The position numbers and the translations under genes are program-made. From assembly GCA_023423695.1 (NCBI GenBank), contig JAFAFA010000027.1, forward strand, positions 62,001-126,000: DNA of 64,000 bases. The letters run 5' to 3'. The notes beneath the pieces are model-generated. The model was not told where the DNA came from. It was given only the letters and a program-made list of their open reading frames with translations, and made no database searches. Below are positions 1 to 8,326 of this stretch, one piece after another. Within the stretch, counting starts at the first letter, position 1. Every line of letters starts with the position of its first letter. This stretch comes from Pseudomonadota bacterium (GTDB lineage: Bacteria; Pseudomonadota; Alphaproteobacteria; Azospirillales; Azospirillaceae).

Positions 1-1358
1 GCGAAGCGGTGACCCACACGCTGGCCAACATGGCGCAGGGCGGCATCTACGACCATCTCGGCGGCGGCTTCGCTCGCTACTCGGTCGACGAACGCTGGCT
101 GGTGCCGCATTTCGAAAAGATGCTCTACGACAACGCGGAGCTGCTCGACCTGATGACGCTGGTCTGGCAGGAGACGCGCGACCCGTTGATGGAGACCCGC
201 ATCCGCGAGACGGTCGGCTGGCTGCTGCGCGAGATGATCGCCGACGGCGGCGGCTTCGCCGCGACGCTGGACGCCGACAGCGAAGGCGAGGAGGGACTCT
301 TCTATATATGGAAGGAGGAGGAGGTCGACCGGCTGCTGACCCCGGCCCTGGGTGCCGACGGCCTGGCGGCGTTTAAGCGCGTTTACGAGGTGCTGCCCCA
401 GGGCAATTGGGAAGGCGTGACCATCCTGAACCGGCTGGGCGGCCTGACCCTCGCCGACGCCACCACAGAGGCGACTCTCGCCAAGGGCCGGGAGATTCTG
501 CTGCGGGCGCGGGCCAAGCGGGTGCGGCCGGGCTGGGACGACAAGGTGCTGGCCGACTGGAACGGCCTGATGATCGCGGCGCTGACCCACGCCTCCCTGG
601 CGCTGGACGAACCGGACTGGCTGGATGCCGCCGGTCGCGCCTTCGCCTTTGTCCGCGACCGGATGGATACGGACGGGCGGCTCTGCCACAGCTGGCGGCA
701 TGGGCAGGGCAAGCACACGGGCATGCTGGACGACTATGCCCATATGGCGCGCGCCGCCCTGGCGCTGCACGAGGCGACCGGGGATCCGGCGGCGCTCGAT
801 CAGGCGAAGAGTTGGGTGGCGACGCTCGACGCTCATTTCTGGGACGGCGCCAATGGCGGCTATTTCTTCACCGCCGACGATGCGGAAGGTCTGATCGTCC
901 GTACCAAGACCGCCTACGACAACGCCACCCCCAGCGGCAACGGCACCATGCTGGCGGTGCTGACCACGCTGTTCCAGCGCACCGGCGAGGATGCCTATCG
1001 CGAGCGGGCGGACGCGCTCGCCGCCGCCTTCTCCGGCGAGTTGACCCGCAACTTCTTTCCGTTGACCACCTTCCTGAACTCAGTGGAACTGATGACGGCG
1101 CCGCTGCAGATCGTCATCGTCGGCCCACCCAAGGCGGTGGAGACGGAGACGCTGCGCCGCACGGTGCTCGACCATTCGCTACCGAACCGTATCCTCACCA
1201 TGTTGGCGCCGGGGGCGGATCTGCCCGCCAATCATCCAGCACAAGGGAAGGGGATGCGCGACGGAGCGGCCACCGCCTATGTCTGCCGCGGCATGACCTG
1301 TTCGGCTCCGGTGACCGCGCCGGCGGATCTGGCCGGCCTTCTGGCAACGAAAAGCTGA
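1..1358 (+). CDS. YyaL/SPATA20-like protein, C-terminal part (DUF255 family), truncated by window start
   Basis: The frame is open from the first base, so only the C-terminal roughly 450 residues are visible; a GTG at 9 is internal. The stretch HFEKMLYDNAELL and the preceding YDHLGGGFARYSVD are hallmarks of the YyaL/spermatogenesis-associated protein 20 family, in which an N-terminal thioredoxin-like domain (lost here) precedes a large alpha/alpha six-hairpin region resembling N-acylglucosamine epimerases. That second region is what is seen. The biochemical role of the family is not settled; a cellulase- or thioredoxin-like label would be over-reading. It ends 28 bp before the ogt-type gene on the same strand. 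Confidence 0.9.
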   Translation, partial: EAVTHTLANMAQGGIYDHLGGGFARYSVDERWLVPHFEKMLYDNAELLDLMTLVWQETRDPLMETRIRETVGWLLREMIADGGGFAATLDADSEGEEGLFYIWKEEEVDRLLTPALGADGLAAFKRVYEVLPQGNWEGVTILNRLGGLTLADATTEATLAKGREILLRARAKRVRPGWDDKVLADWNGLMIAALTHASLALDEPDWLDAAGRAFAFVRDRMDTDGRLCHSWRHGQGKHTGMLDDYAHMARAALALHEATGDPAALDQAKSWVATLDAHFWDGANGGYFFTADDAEGLIVRTKTAYDNATPSGNGTMLAVLTTLFQRTGEDAYRERADALAAAFSGELTRNFFPLTTFLNSVELMTAPLQIVIVGPPKAVETETLRRTVLDHSLPNRILTMLAPGADLPANHPAQGKGMRDGAATAYVCRGMTCSAPVTAPADLAGLLATKS

Positions 1359-1386
1359 TCCAACGCTGATCTCTGGGGAGGACTCC

Positions 1387-1899
1387 ATGGCGCAACTTTC
1401 CATCGACAGCCCGCTTGGTCCCTTGATGCTGACCGGGGACGGATCCGCGCTGACATCCGTCGGCTGGGGCCGCTTCGACCAAGACGAACCCGATGCGGTG
1501 TTGGCCGAGACGGTGCGCCAGCTGGAGGCCTATTTCGCCGGCCGGCTCCAGCGCTTCGACCTGCCGTTGAAGCCGGCAGGCACCCCGTTCCGGCGGAGCG
1601 TTTGGGATGCCATGCTGGCGATCCCCTATGGCGGCACCGCGACTTATGGCGGGATGGCGAAGATGCTGGGCAGCGCGCCGCGCGCGGTCGGCGGGGCCTG
1701 CGGCGCCAACCCGATCCCGATCATCATTCCCTGCCACCGGGTTCTGGCCAGCGGCGGGGCGCCCGGCGGCTATTCGGGCCACGGCGGGCTGGACACCAAG
1801 GCGTGGCTGCTGGCGCTGGAACGCCGGCATGCCGGCCCAGAGAATTCCAGCAGGGGGCAGGGCAACGGTGCGGCGGCCGAGCAGTTCGCGCTGCTCTGA
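1387..1899 (+). CDS. ogt: methylated-DNA--protein-cysteine methyltransferase
   Basis: Suicidal DNA repair protein that moves the alkyl group from O6-alkylguanine (and O4-alkylthymine) in DNA to its own cysteine. The 170-residue product shows the active-site motif PCHR at residues 115-118, with Cys116 as the acceptor, preceded by the helix-turn-helix segment IPYGGTATYGG (79-89) and followed by GGYSGHGGLDTK, as expected. A GGGGAGGA ribosome-binding site precedes the ATG. The last ~22 residues (Gly/Ser/Gln-rich) are an extra tail. It lacks the Ada-type N-terminal zinc domain, so it is the stand-alone Ogt/AGT form. Confidence 0.95.
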   Translation: MAQLSIDSPLGPLMLTGDGSALTSVGWGRFDQDEPDAVLAETVRQLEAYFAGRLQRFDLPLKPAGTPFRRSVWDAMLAIPYGGTATYGGMAKMLGSAPRAVGGACGANPIPIIIPCHRVLASGGAPGGYSGHGGLDTKAWLLALERRHAGPENSSRGQGNGAAAEQFALL

Positions 1900-1940
1900 G
1901 GTTCTCAAGAACTGCAAACAGGAAGGGAAACCAAACCACC

Positions 1941-2915
1941 ATGGTTCACGCGATCCGCATCCACGAACACGGCGGGCCGGAGGTTCTGCGCTGGGACGAG
2001 ATCGAGGTGGGAGAGCCCGGTCCAGGCCAGGTGCGCATCCGCCAGACCGCGGTCGGCCTGAACTACATCGACACTTATCACCGCTCCGGCGCCTACAAGC
2101 TGCCGGATCTGCCGGCGGTGATCGGCATGGCCGGCACCGGCGTGGTCGAGGCGCTGGGGCCGGACGTCACCACGCTGAAGGTCGGCGACCGGGTCGGATA
2201 CGCCATGTCCATCGGCGCCTACGCTGAGAGCCGGCTGATCGCCGCCGACCGGCTGGTGCCGCTGCCGAGCTGGCTCGACGAACAGGCGACGGCGGCCACG
2301 CTGCTGCAAGGACTCACCGCGCAGTATCTGCTGCGCAGCACCTATGCGGTCCAGCCCGGCGACACCATCCTGGTACAGGCCGCGGCCGGCGGGGTGGGAC
2401 TGCTGCTGTGCTCCTGGGCACGGCATCTCGGCGCCACGGTGATCGGCACCGTCGGGTCGGCGGAGAAGGCCGAGCTGGCGAAGGCCCATGGCTGCCACCA
2501 CACCATCGACTACACCCGCGAGAATTTCGTCACCCGGGTGAAGGACCTGACAGACGGGCAGGGCGTGCCGGTCGTCTATGACGGCGTCGGCAAGACGACC
2601 TTCCTGGACGGGCTGGACTGCCTGCGCCCACGCGGGCTGATGGTGTTGTTCGGTGCCGCATCGGGCGCGCCGGCGCCGCTGGATCTGGGGCTGCTGGCGT
2701 CGAAGGGGTCGCTGTATGTGACGCGGCCGACGCTGGCGACCTACACCGCCAAACGGGAGGATCTGATGGCCTCGGCCGCGGATCTGTTCGACGCAGTGAA
2801 GAATGGCGGGGTGACCTTCACGGTGAACCAGCGCTTTGCACTGAAGGACACGGCGGAGGCTCACCGGGCACTGGAGGCACGGGCAACGACCGGGTCGACG
2901 GTGCTGGTGCCGTAA
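1941..2915 (+). CDS. qor: NADPH:quinone oxidoreductase (zinc-independent MDR family)
   Basis: A 324-residue medium-chain reductase that transfers a hydride from NADPH to quinones as a single-electron or two-electron reduction. The N-terminal GroES-like domain includes VGLNYIDTYHRSG and the start of the Rossmann domain has QAAAGGVGLLL, the quinone-reductase version of the nucleotide-binding loop. No zinc-ligand cysteines of alcohol dehydrogenases are present. The frame is open further upstream, but the ATG at 1941 follows an AGGAAGGGAAA ribosome-binding site and gives the usual family length. It lies 41 bp after ogt on the same strand, so the two may be cotranscribed. Confidence 0.95.
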   Translation: MVHAIRIHEHGGPEVLRWDEIEVGEPGPGQVRIRQTAVGLNYIDTYHRSGAYKLPDLPAVIGMAGTGVVEALGPDVTTLKVGDRVGYAMSIGAYAESRLIAADRLVPLPSWLDEQATAATLLQGLTAQYLLRSTYAVQPGDTILVQAAAGGVGLLLCSWARHLGATVIGTVGSAEKAELAKAHGCHHTIDYTRENFVTRVKDLTDGQGVPVVYDGVGKTTFLDGLDCLRPRGLMVLFGAASGAPAPLDLGLLASKGSLYVTRPTLATYTAKREDLMASAADLFDAVKNGGVTFTVNQRFALKDTAEAHRALEARATTGSTVLVP

Positions 2916-2932
2916 GGTTTCGGCTGGCGAAT

Positions 2933-3059
2933 GCCCCCTCCCTAACCCTCGCCCCCTCTCGGCAGGCTGAAGGCCGGTCCGATCGCGGGAGAGGGGACTG
3001 CCGCCGCTTCGCAGAAGGCACCCTCTCCCGCAACGCGGGGGAGGGTCGGGGAGGAGGCA
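2933..3059. repeat. GC-rich intergenic palindromic repeat, copy 1
   Basis: The gap between the convergent qor and dnaQ genes is filled by a G/C-rich imperfect palindrome whose ends are CCCTCCCTAACCCTCGCC and GAGGGTCGGGGAGG. It contains GGCCGGTCCGATCG and the run GGGACTGCCGCCGCTTCGC. The reverse complements of these two internal words recur in copy 3 (about 48.63-48.78 kb), and a shorter related palindrome lies at 23.18-23.34 kb. It most resembles a dispersed REP/MITE-like element; it may also stop transcription from both flanking genes. Confidence 0.7.
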
Positions 3060-3069
3060 TCCGGTAGAA

Positions 3070-3753
3070 CTACTCCACCGCCCAAAGCGGGTTCTTCAGC
3101 TTCTTCAGCATCTCCGCATGGGCCGCGGCCTCCTCGTCGCTGACGGCGAAGACGCGGGCTTCGCGGAAGGGGCGGTCGATGCGGACCGGGCCGGCAGATC
3201 CGCCCTTCGATGCCGGGCCGCCGGCGAAGGACAGGCCGGTCTGGCGACCGCCCAGCAGCTCCAGATAGACCTCGGCCAGCAGCTGGGCGTCGAGCAAGGC
3301 GCCGTGCAGGGTGCGGTTGGAGTTGTCGACGCCGAAGCGTTTGCACAGCGCATCCAGGGTGGCGGGTGAGCCAGGGAACTTCTGCCGGGCCATCAGCAGC
3401 GTGTCGACGGCGCGATCCTTCGGCATCACCGGGTAGCCGGCGATCTTCAGCTCCCAGTTCAGGAAGTGCATGTCGAAGGCGGCGTTGTGGATCACCAGCG
3501 GTGAGTCGCCGATGAAGGCGACGAAGTCGGCGGCGACGTCGTTGAACAGCGGCTTGTCGGCCAGGAACTCCGTGCTCAGCCCATGGACGGCGAAGGCCTC
3601 CGGCGGCATGTCGCGCTCGGGATTGAGATAGACGTGGAACCGTTCGCCGGTGGCGAGGTGGTTGACCAGTTCGATGCAGCCGATCTCGACCAGCCGGTGG
3701 CCTTCCTCCGGCTTGAAGCCCGTGGTTTCGGTGTCGAGAACGATTTCACGCAT
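3070..3753 (-). CDS. dnaQ: DNA polymerase III epsilon subunit (3'-5' proofreading exonuclease)
   Basis: Proofreading subunit of the replicative polymerase core. The 227-residue protein has the DEDDh exonuclease signature: DTET at the N-terminus (Asp7, Glu9), HNAAFDMHFLN with Asp94, and LHGALLDAQLL with His150 and Asp155. The start ATG sits inside the end of coaE (8-bp overlap), implying translational coupling in the ppsR-maf-aroE-coaE-dnaQ operon that runs leftward from the predicted origin. The C-terminal ~55 residues vary in this family and would carry the contact to the alpha subunit. Confidence 0.97.
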   Translation of the reverse strand: MREIVLDTETTGFKPEEGHRLVEIGCIELVNHLATGERFHVYLNPERDMPPEAFAVHGLSTEFLADKPLFNDVAADFVAFIGDSPLVIHNAAFDMHFLNWELKIAGYPVMPKDRAVDTLLMARQKFPGSPATLDALCKRFGVDNSNRTLHGALLDAQLLAEVYLELLGGRQTGLSFAGGPASKGGSAGPVRIDRPFREARVFAVSDEEAAAHAEMLKKLKNPLWAVE

Positions 3754-4390
3754 GATGGATTTGCCCTGGTTGATAGCCGCGCGGCGGCCAATGCCTGCCC
3801 GGCCGAGACGTCACGTCCCGCACAATGCCCTGAAGCGCCCGCCGCGTCACCAGCCGACCCGCACCGGTCGGCACGACGTAGTCGGCGCGACGCCGTTTCT
3901 CCGCATCCGGCATCTGGCGGGCGAGGATGCCGGCGAACTTCTCCGCCGTCATGCCCGGCCGGGCGAGCACGCGGGCGCGCTGGACGGCGAAGGGGGCGGA
4001 AACGACGATGGTGGCATCGACCCGCCGCTCGCCATGGGTCTCGAACAGCAGCGGGATGTCCAGCACGGCGATCTTCGCACCACGGTGTGCTGCACGGGCG
4101 AGGAAATCCCGCTGTCCCGCCTGGACCATCGGATGCAGGATGGCCTCCAGCCGCTTCAGCGCCTCGGAATCGCGGAACACCGCGGCGCCCAACGCCGGCC
4201 GGCTGACGGCTCCGTCGATCACCATGCCGGGGAAGGCGGCATCGATGGCCGGCACCGCCCGGCCGCCGCGGCCGAGCAGCCCGTGCACCACCGCATCGGA
4301 ATCGCAGACCGGGGCGCCCATCGCCTGCAGCATACGGGCGGCGGTGCTCTTGCCCATGCCGATGGAGCCGGTCAGGCCCAGCACGATCAT
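3746..4390 (-). CDS. coaE: dephospho-CoA kinase
   Basis: Catalyses the last step of coenzyme A synthesis, ATP-dependent phosphorylation of the 3'-hydroxyl of dephospho-CoA. The 214-residue protein opens with the P-loop GLTGSIGMGKST (Lys14 in the loop) and has the CoaE motifs DSDAVVH and DIPLLFE. Near position 170 comes the usual RADYVVPTGA. It starts 9 bp after the aroE stop and its end overlaps the dnaQ start by 8 bp, so it is part of the same minus-strand operon. The C-terminal ~20 residues are a basic extension. Confidence 0.97.
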   Translation of the reverse strand: MIVLGLTGSIGMGKSTAARMLQAMGAPVCDSDAVVHGLLGRGGRAVPAIDAAFPGMVIDGAVSRPALGAAVFRDSEALKRLEAILHPMVQAGQRDFLARAAHRGAKIAVLDIPLLFETHGERRVDATIVVSAPFAVQRARVLARPGMTAEKFAGILARQMPDAEKRRRADYVVPTGAGRLVTRRALQGIVRDVTSRPGRHWPPRGYQPGQIHHA

Positions 4391-4399
4391 GGCCCTGCC

Positions 4400-5266
4400 T
4401 CAGCCTTCCAGAACGAAGCGGGTCAGCTCCGCCGTCACCTGCGGCTCGACGCCGAACCATGCATTGAAGCCGGGACGCGCCTGGTGCAGCAGCATGCCGA
4501 CACCGCCGGCCACCGGATTGCCGCGCGCCCTGGCTTCGGCAAGCAGCGGAGTTTCCAGCGGCACATAAACGATGTCGTTGACGACCGCCGAGACGGGCAG
4601 GGCGCGCAAAGGCAGGTCCAGCGCCGGCTGGCCCGCCATGCCCTGGGTGGTGGTGTTGACCAGCAGCGCGGCACCGTCGAGCGCCGTTTCACGTGAAACC
4701 CAATCGACCACCGTCACGCCGCCGGCAAGCCCCACCGCGGCCAAATCCGCCGCCAACTCCTCGGCGCGGGCGCGGGTGCGGTTGACCAGACGGACCTCCG
4801 GCGTGCCGGCGTCGAGCAGGGCGACCACCACGGCGCGGGCAGCTCCGCCGGCGCCGACCACCACGGCCGGACCACGGTCCGCCGTCCAGCCCGGCTGCTC
4901 GGCGCGCAGATTCTCCATGAAGCCGAAGCCGTCGGTGTTGCCGCCTTCCAGCGCGCCGTCCTCCGCCACCACGATGGTGTTGACCGCGCCCATGCGCCGC
5001 GCGGTCTCGTCCAGCCGGTCGACGGTGCGATAGGCGACCTCCTTCAGCGGGACGGTGACGTTGCAGCCGCGAAAGCCCAGCGCGGGCAGGGCACGGATCG
5101 CCTGTTCGGCACGCTCCGGCGCCACCGCCAAAGGCACATAGGCCCCATCGATTCCATACTGCCGCAACCAGAATCCGTGCAGCCGGGGGGAGCGCGAATG
5201 ACCGATCGGCCAGCCCATTACGCCGGCGACTTTTGCCTTGCCGCTGATCGACCCGCCCATCGTCAT
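4400..5266 (-). CDS. aroE: shikimate dehydrogenase (NADP+)
   Basis: Reduces 3-dehydroshikimate to shikimate in aromatic amino acid synthesis. The 288-residue protein has the substrate motif GWPIGHSRSPRLHG near the N-terminus, the catalytic lysine in TVPLKE, GGNTDGFGF, the NADP-binding VVGAGGAARAV and NRTRARA. A longer open frame upstream overlaps maf; the ATG at 5266 was chosen because it forms an ATGA overlap with the maf stop and gives the normal AroE length. A perfect 14-bp parS core lies inside the coding sequence at 4686-4699. Confidence 0.96.
   Translation of the reverse strand: MTMGGSISGKAKVAGVMGWPIGHSRSPRLHGFWLRQYGIDGAYVPLAVAPERAEQAIRALPALGFRGCNVTVPLKEVAYRTVDRLDETARRMGAVNTIVVAEDGALEGGNTDGFGFMENLRAEQPGWTADRGPAVVVGAGGAARAVVVALLDAGTPEVRLVNRTRARAEELAADLAAVGLAGGVTVVDWVSRETALDGAALLVNTTTQGMAGQPALDLPLRALPVSAVVNDIVYVPLETPLLAEARARGNPVAGGVGMLLHQARPGFNAWFGVEPQVTAELTRFVLEG
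4685..4700. promoter_or_regulatory. parS-like ParB-binding site (within aroE)
   Basis: The 16-mer CGTTTCACGTGAAACC contains a perfect 14-bp palindrome GTTTCACGTGAAAC, matching the widely conserved parS consensus TGTTTCACGTGAAACA at 14 of 16 positions (only the outermost bases differ). It is about 2 kb from the predicted oriC, the expected neighbourhood. It is embedded in coding sequence, as some known parS sites are. Confidence 0.75.
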
Positions 5267-5865
5267 TCCTTGCCCACCCCATGTACGCGCAGAAACCCGA
5301 GCAGCGGCAGAAGCGGCAGCCCCAGGATGGTGAAGAAATCGCCCTCGACCCGCTGGAACAGCTGCGCCCCCAGCCCTTCCAGCTGATAGGCGCCGACTGA
5401 GTGCAGCACGTCGTCGCCGACGCGGTCCAGATAGTCGTCGAGGAAGGATTCGGAAAAATTGCGCATGGTCAGACGGGCGCTGTCGACCTTGTGCCACATC
5501 CGCTCGCCGTTGCGCACCACCACGGCGCAGCTGACCAGCCGATGGGTTTTGCCGCGCAGGTCCAAAAGCTGGGCGCGAGCCGCCACCCGGTCGGTCGGCT
5601 TGTCGAACCAGCGGCCTTCGCATTCCAGCATCTGGTCGGCGCCGATCACCAGCGCACCCGGATGGCGACGGGTGATGCGCTGGGCCTTCAGTTCGGCCAG
5701 GGCCTCGGCAACCGCGTCGGCCGGCACGCCCTCGGCGCGGCCGGCGGCCTTCACCTCGTCCTCGTCCACCAGCGGCTTGTCGAGGATGGCGCTGACCCCG
5801 GCCTGCTCCAGCATCGCCGCCCGCGTGCGCGAGCCGGATGCCAGCACCAGCAAGGGGGCACTCAC
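5263..5865 (-). CDS. maf: Maf-family nucleoside triphosphate pyrophosphatase
   Basis: House-cleaning enzyme of the Maf/YhdE/YceF family that hydrolyses non-canonical or selected nucleoside triphosphates to monophosphates. The 200-residue protein begins with the family motif LASGSRTRAAML and has the conserved GADQML and KPTDRVAARAQL segments, followed by SVGAYQLEGLGAQLFQRVEGD. The start overlaps the ppsR stop and the stop overlaps the aroE start, both as 4-bp ATGA junctions, so it is translationally coupled on both sides. Which nucleotide it prefers cannot be read from the sequence. Confidence 0.95.
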   Translation of the reverse strand: MSAPLLVLASGSRTRAAMLEQAGVSAILDKPLVDEDEVKAAGRAEGVPADAVAEALAELKAQRITRRHPGALVIGADQMLECEGRWFDKPTDRVAARAQLLDLRGKTHRLVSCAVVVRNGERMWHKVDSARLTMRNFSESFLDDYLDRVGDDVLHSVGAYQLEGLGAQLFQRVEGDFFTILGLPLLPLLGFLRVHGVGKE

Positions 5866-6701
5866 GTCTTCTTCCCTTCGGGGCTGAAATTGCCGCTTTG
5901 GCGCCGGGCCAGCAGCATCATGATCTCGGCGGCCGTCTCCTCGATGGAACGGCGGGAGACGTCGATCACCGGCCAGCCGCGCCGGCTGAACAGGCGCCGC
6001 GCCTCCTGAACCTCGGAGCGCACCAGTTCGGGATCGGCATAGCTGGAGCCTTCGCCCTGGTTGAGCAGCTTCAGCCGGTTGCGGCGAATCTGGACCAGCC
6101 GGTCGGGGTCCTTGGTCAGCCCGACGATCAGCGGCCGGGTCAGCAGGTCGACCTCGGCGGGCAGCGGACTGCCGGGCACCAGCGGGATGTTGGCCGCCTT
6201 GATGCCGCGGTTGGCCAGATAGATGCAGGTCGGCGTCTTGGAACTGCGGGACACGCCGATCAGCACCACGTCGGCCTCGTGCAGGTCCCAGTTCGACTGG
6301 CCGTCGTCATGCGACAGGGCGAAATCGACCGCATCGATGCGGCTGAAATACTCGGCGTCCAGGACGTGCTGTCGGCCGGGCTGGCGCTGCGATTCCACGC
6401 CCAGGAAGGCGGCGAGCGCGTTGATCAGCGGATCGAGCACAGGGATGCAGGGCACCTGCATCTCGCGGCAGAAATCCTGCAGGCGGCGGCGCAGCGTCTC
6501 GTCGACCAGCGTGAACATCACCAGCCCGTGATTGTCCCGGATCCCCTCCAGGACGAGGTCGAGCTGGCGGTCGGTCCGCACCAGATTCCAGAAATGCTCG
6601 ATCGGCCGAACGTCGTCGAACTGGATGACGCAGGCGCGCGCCACGCTGTTGATGGTCTCGCCCGTCGCATCGGACACGAGATGTAGGTGGAACTCTTTCA
6701 T
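5862..6701 (-). CDS. ppsR: pyruvate, phosphate dikinase regulatory protein (DUF299 kinase/pyrophosphorylase)
   Basis: Bifunctional serine/threonine kinase and phosphorylase that uses ADP to inactivate, and phosphate to reactivate, pyruvate phosphate dikinase or PEP synthase. The 279-residue protein starts MKEFHLHLVSDATGET and has the P-loop GVSRSSKT at 149-156, followed by the family segment ANIPLVPG. It is the first gene left of the predicted origin. The homologous gene sits directly beside the origin in Caulobacter and Rickettsia, opposite hemE, exactly as here. Whether the target is PpdK or PpsA is not decided by this window. Confidence 0.95.
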   Translation of the reverse strand: MKEFHLHLVSDATGETINSVARACVIQFDDVRPIEHFWNLVRTDRQLDLVLEGIRDNHGLVMFTLVDETLRRRLQDFCREMQVPCIPVLDPLINALAAFLGVESQRQPGRQHVLDAEYFSRIDAVDFALSHDDGQSNWDLHEADVVLIGVSRSSKTPTCIYLANRGIKAANIPLVPGSPLPAEVDLLTRPLIVGLTKDPDRLVQIRRNRLKLLNQGEGSSYADPELVRSEVQEARRLFSRRGWPVIDVSRRSIEETAAEIMMLLARRQSGNFSPEGKKT

Positions 6702-7152
6702 CCGTCCCCAACATTCTGTGGAGAACCCGGCCCAGATCTGTGGACAACCGGATCCGCCTGCGTTTCATCCCGACCGGGGGACTCCTCCTCCCCGATACGG
6801 CCAAGGGGAGAACAACTCCGCCGACCGCTTCGGAAGCTGGGAAGATCCGGCCCCGCCCGCGCTGTTATCCACGGGACTCCCGTTCGTCCAGCTATAGCAT
6901 TTCCGCCGTTTCCCGGGGTAGTGCTCCGAATCGTCCACAGATCCGCGCACATGTCCGCACAAGCCCCCGGATCTGTGGATAGATTCGCGCCGCCCGGGGA
7001 TCACCGTTATCCACAGCCATCCACCTCATCCTCTTCCTTTCTCCCTTTAAAAAATATAGTGAAGAAGAGGGGATAAACCCGTCCTGGATTCCGCGTCCGA
7101 TTCCGTGTTGGAATCGCGGAAACCAGATTCGCATTCAGGGGAACGCACCGCC
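6702..7152. other. predicted chromosomal replication origin (oriC) between ppsR and hemE
   Basis: This 450-bp non-coding gap contains six DnaA-box-like 9-mers: 6717-6725 (minus, TTCTCCACA), 6739-6747 (minus, TTGTCCACA), 6865-6873 (plus, TTATCCACG), 6931-6939 (plus, TCGTCCACA), 6974-6982 (minus, CTATCCACA) and 7007-7015 (plus, the perfect TTATCCACA). Next to the perfect box, 7046-7060 is an A/T-only run interrupted by one G in an otherwise GC-rich region, a candidate unwinding element. The flanking genes diverge. Known biology: the Caulobacter and Rickettsia origins lie between hemE and the same ppsR-type gene. Function is inferred, not demonstrated. Confidence 0.85.
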
Positions 7153-7183
7153 TTGTCCGATTCCAGCTCCGCCGTTCAGAATC
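6780..7183. promoter_or_regulatory. cluster of GANTC (CcrM-type methylation) sites over the origin and hemE start
   Basis: Ten GANTC sites occur in about 400 bp: starts at 6780, 6875, 6928, 6982, 7087, 7099, 7111, 7126, 7159 and 7179. At this base composition roughly one per 330 bp is expected, so the density is several-fold enriched. GANTC is the target of the alphaproteobacterial cell-cycle methyltransferase CcrM, which methylates adenines after fork passage. The methyltransferase gene is not in the window, so methylation itself is inferred. Confidence 0.6.
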
Positions 7184-8235
7184 CGACCTCGAAGCCCCCG
7201 CTGAAGCCGATGCTCGCCGCCCTGGCGGGCGAGGTGCGGACGCGTCCGCCTTTCTGGCTGATGCGTCAGGCCGGGCGCTATCTGCCGGAGTACCGGGAAC
7301 TGCGGGCCAAGGCGGGCAGCTTCCTCGACCTCTGCTACAACCCCGACTTCGCGGTCGAGGTGACCTTGCAGCCGCTGCGCCGCTACGGCATGGACGCGGC
7401 GATTCTGTTCTCCGACATCCTGGTGGTGCCGCATGCCCTGGGGCAGCCTCTGGCCTATCTGGAAGGGGAGGGGCCGAAGCTGGATCCGGTCCGCAACGTC
7501 GAGGACCTGAAGCGCCTGTCACGCGACCGCTTCCACGAGACGCTGGCGCCGGTCTACGAGACGGTGCGCCGGCTCTCCACCGTGATCCCCGAGGGCACGA
7601 CGCTGATCGGCTTTGCGGGGGCTCCCTGGACCATCGCCTGCTACATGGTGGAAGGGGCGGGGTCGAAGGAGTATGCACACGTCAAGCGCTGGGCCTACGG
7701 CGACCCGGCGGGATTCGCCCAGCTGATCGATCTGATCGTCGAGGTCACCGCCGACTATCTCTGCCGCCAGATCGAGGCGGGGGCGGAAACGGTGCAGCTG
7801 TTCGACAGCTGGGCCGGCGTCCTGCCGGTCGGCGAGTTCCGCCGCTGGGTGATCGAGCCGACGCGGCGGATCGTCGCACTGGTGAAGGCCAAACACCCGA
7901 ACACCCCGATCATCGGCTTCCCGCGCGGGGCCGGGCACGCCTATGAGGATTACGTCGCCGACGCCGGCGTCGATGCCGTCGGGCTCGACACCACCGTCTC
8001 GCCGGTGTGGGCAGCCCGTACGCTGCAGCCCCGCCTGCCGGTGCAGGGAAACCTCGACCCGATCATGCTGGCCACCGGCGGCAAGGCGCTGGAGACGGCG
8101 ACCCTCGGCATCCTGGAGGCCTTGGCCGACCGGCCCTTCGTGTTCAACCTGGGCCATGGCGTGATCCAGTCCACCCCGCCCGATCATGTGGCGGCGCTGA
8201 CCCGGATCCTGCGGGAGTGGCCGAACCGCGGCTGA
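7153..8235 (+). CDS. hemE: uroporphyrinogen decarboxylase
   Basis: Removes four carboxyl groups from uroporphyrinogen III to give coproporphyrinogen III in haem synthesis. The motif RPPFWLMRQAGRYLPEYR-type segment near the N-terminus (substrate-binding arginines and the RQAGRYLPEY core), SDILVVPHALG, FAGAPWTIACYM and the C-terminal NLGHGVIQSTPPDHV are all present. The TTG at 7153 is chosen because AGGGGAA lies about 10 bp upstream, giving 360 residues; an in-frame GTG at 7105 would add 16 residues and reach into the origin. First gene of the hemE-hemH-hemJ unit moving right from the predicted oriC. Confidence 0.95.
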   Translation: MSDSSSAVQNPTSKPPLKPMLAALAGEVRTRPPFWLMRQAGRYLPEYRELRAKAGSFLDLCYNPDFAVEVTLQPLRRYGMDAAILFSDILVVPHALGQPLAYLEGEGPKLDPVRNVEDLKRLSRDRFHETLAPVYETVRRLSTVIPEGTTLIGFAGAPWTIACYMVEGAGSKEYAHVKRWAYGDPAGFAQLIDLIVEVTADYLCRQIEAGAETVQLFDSWAGVLPVGEFRRWVIEPTRRIVALVKAKHPNTPIIGFPRGAGHAYEDYVADAGVDAVGLDTTVSPVWAARTLQPRLPVQGNLDPIMLATGGKALETATLGILEALADRPFVFNLGHGVIQSTPPDHVAALTRILREWPNRG

Positions 8236-8326
8236 CGGCTTTTCCGGCGGCGGGCGCCAAAGGGTTGAAAAAGCGACGGCGGGGGTCTGGACACAAGCAC
8301 GGCGACGCTCCAGTTTAGCGGGCACC

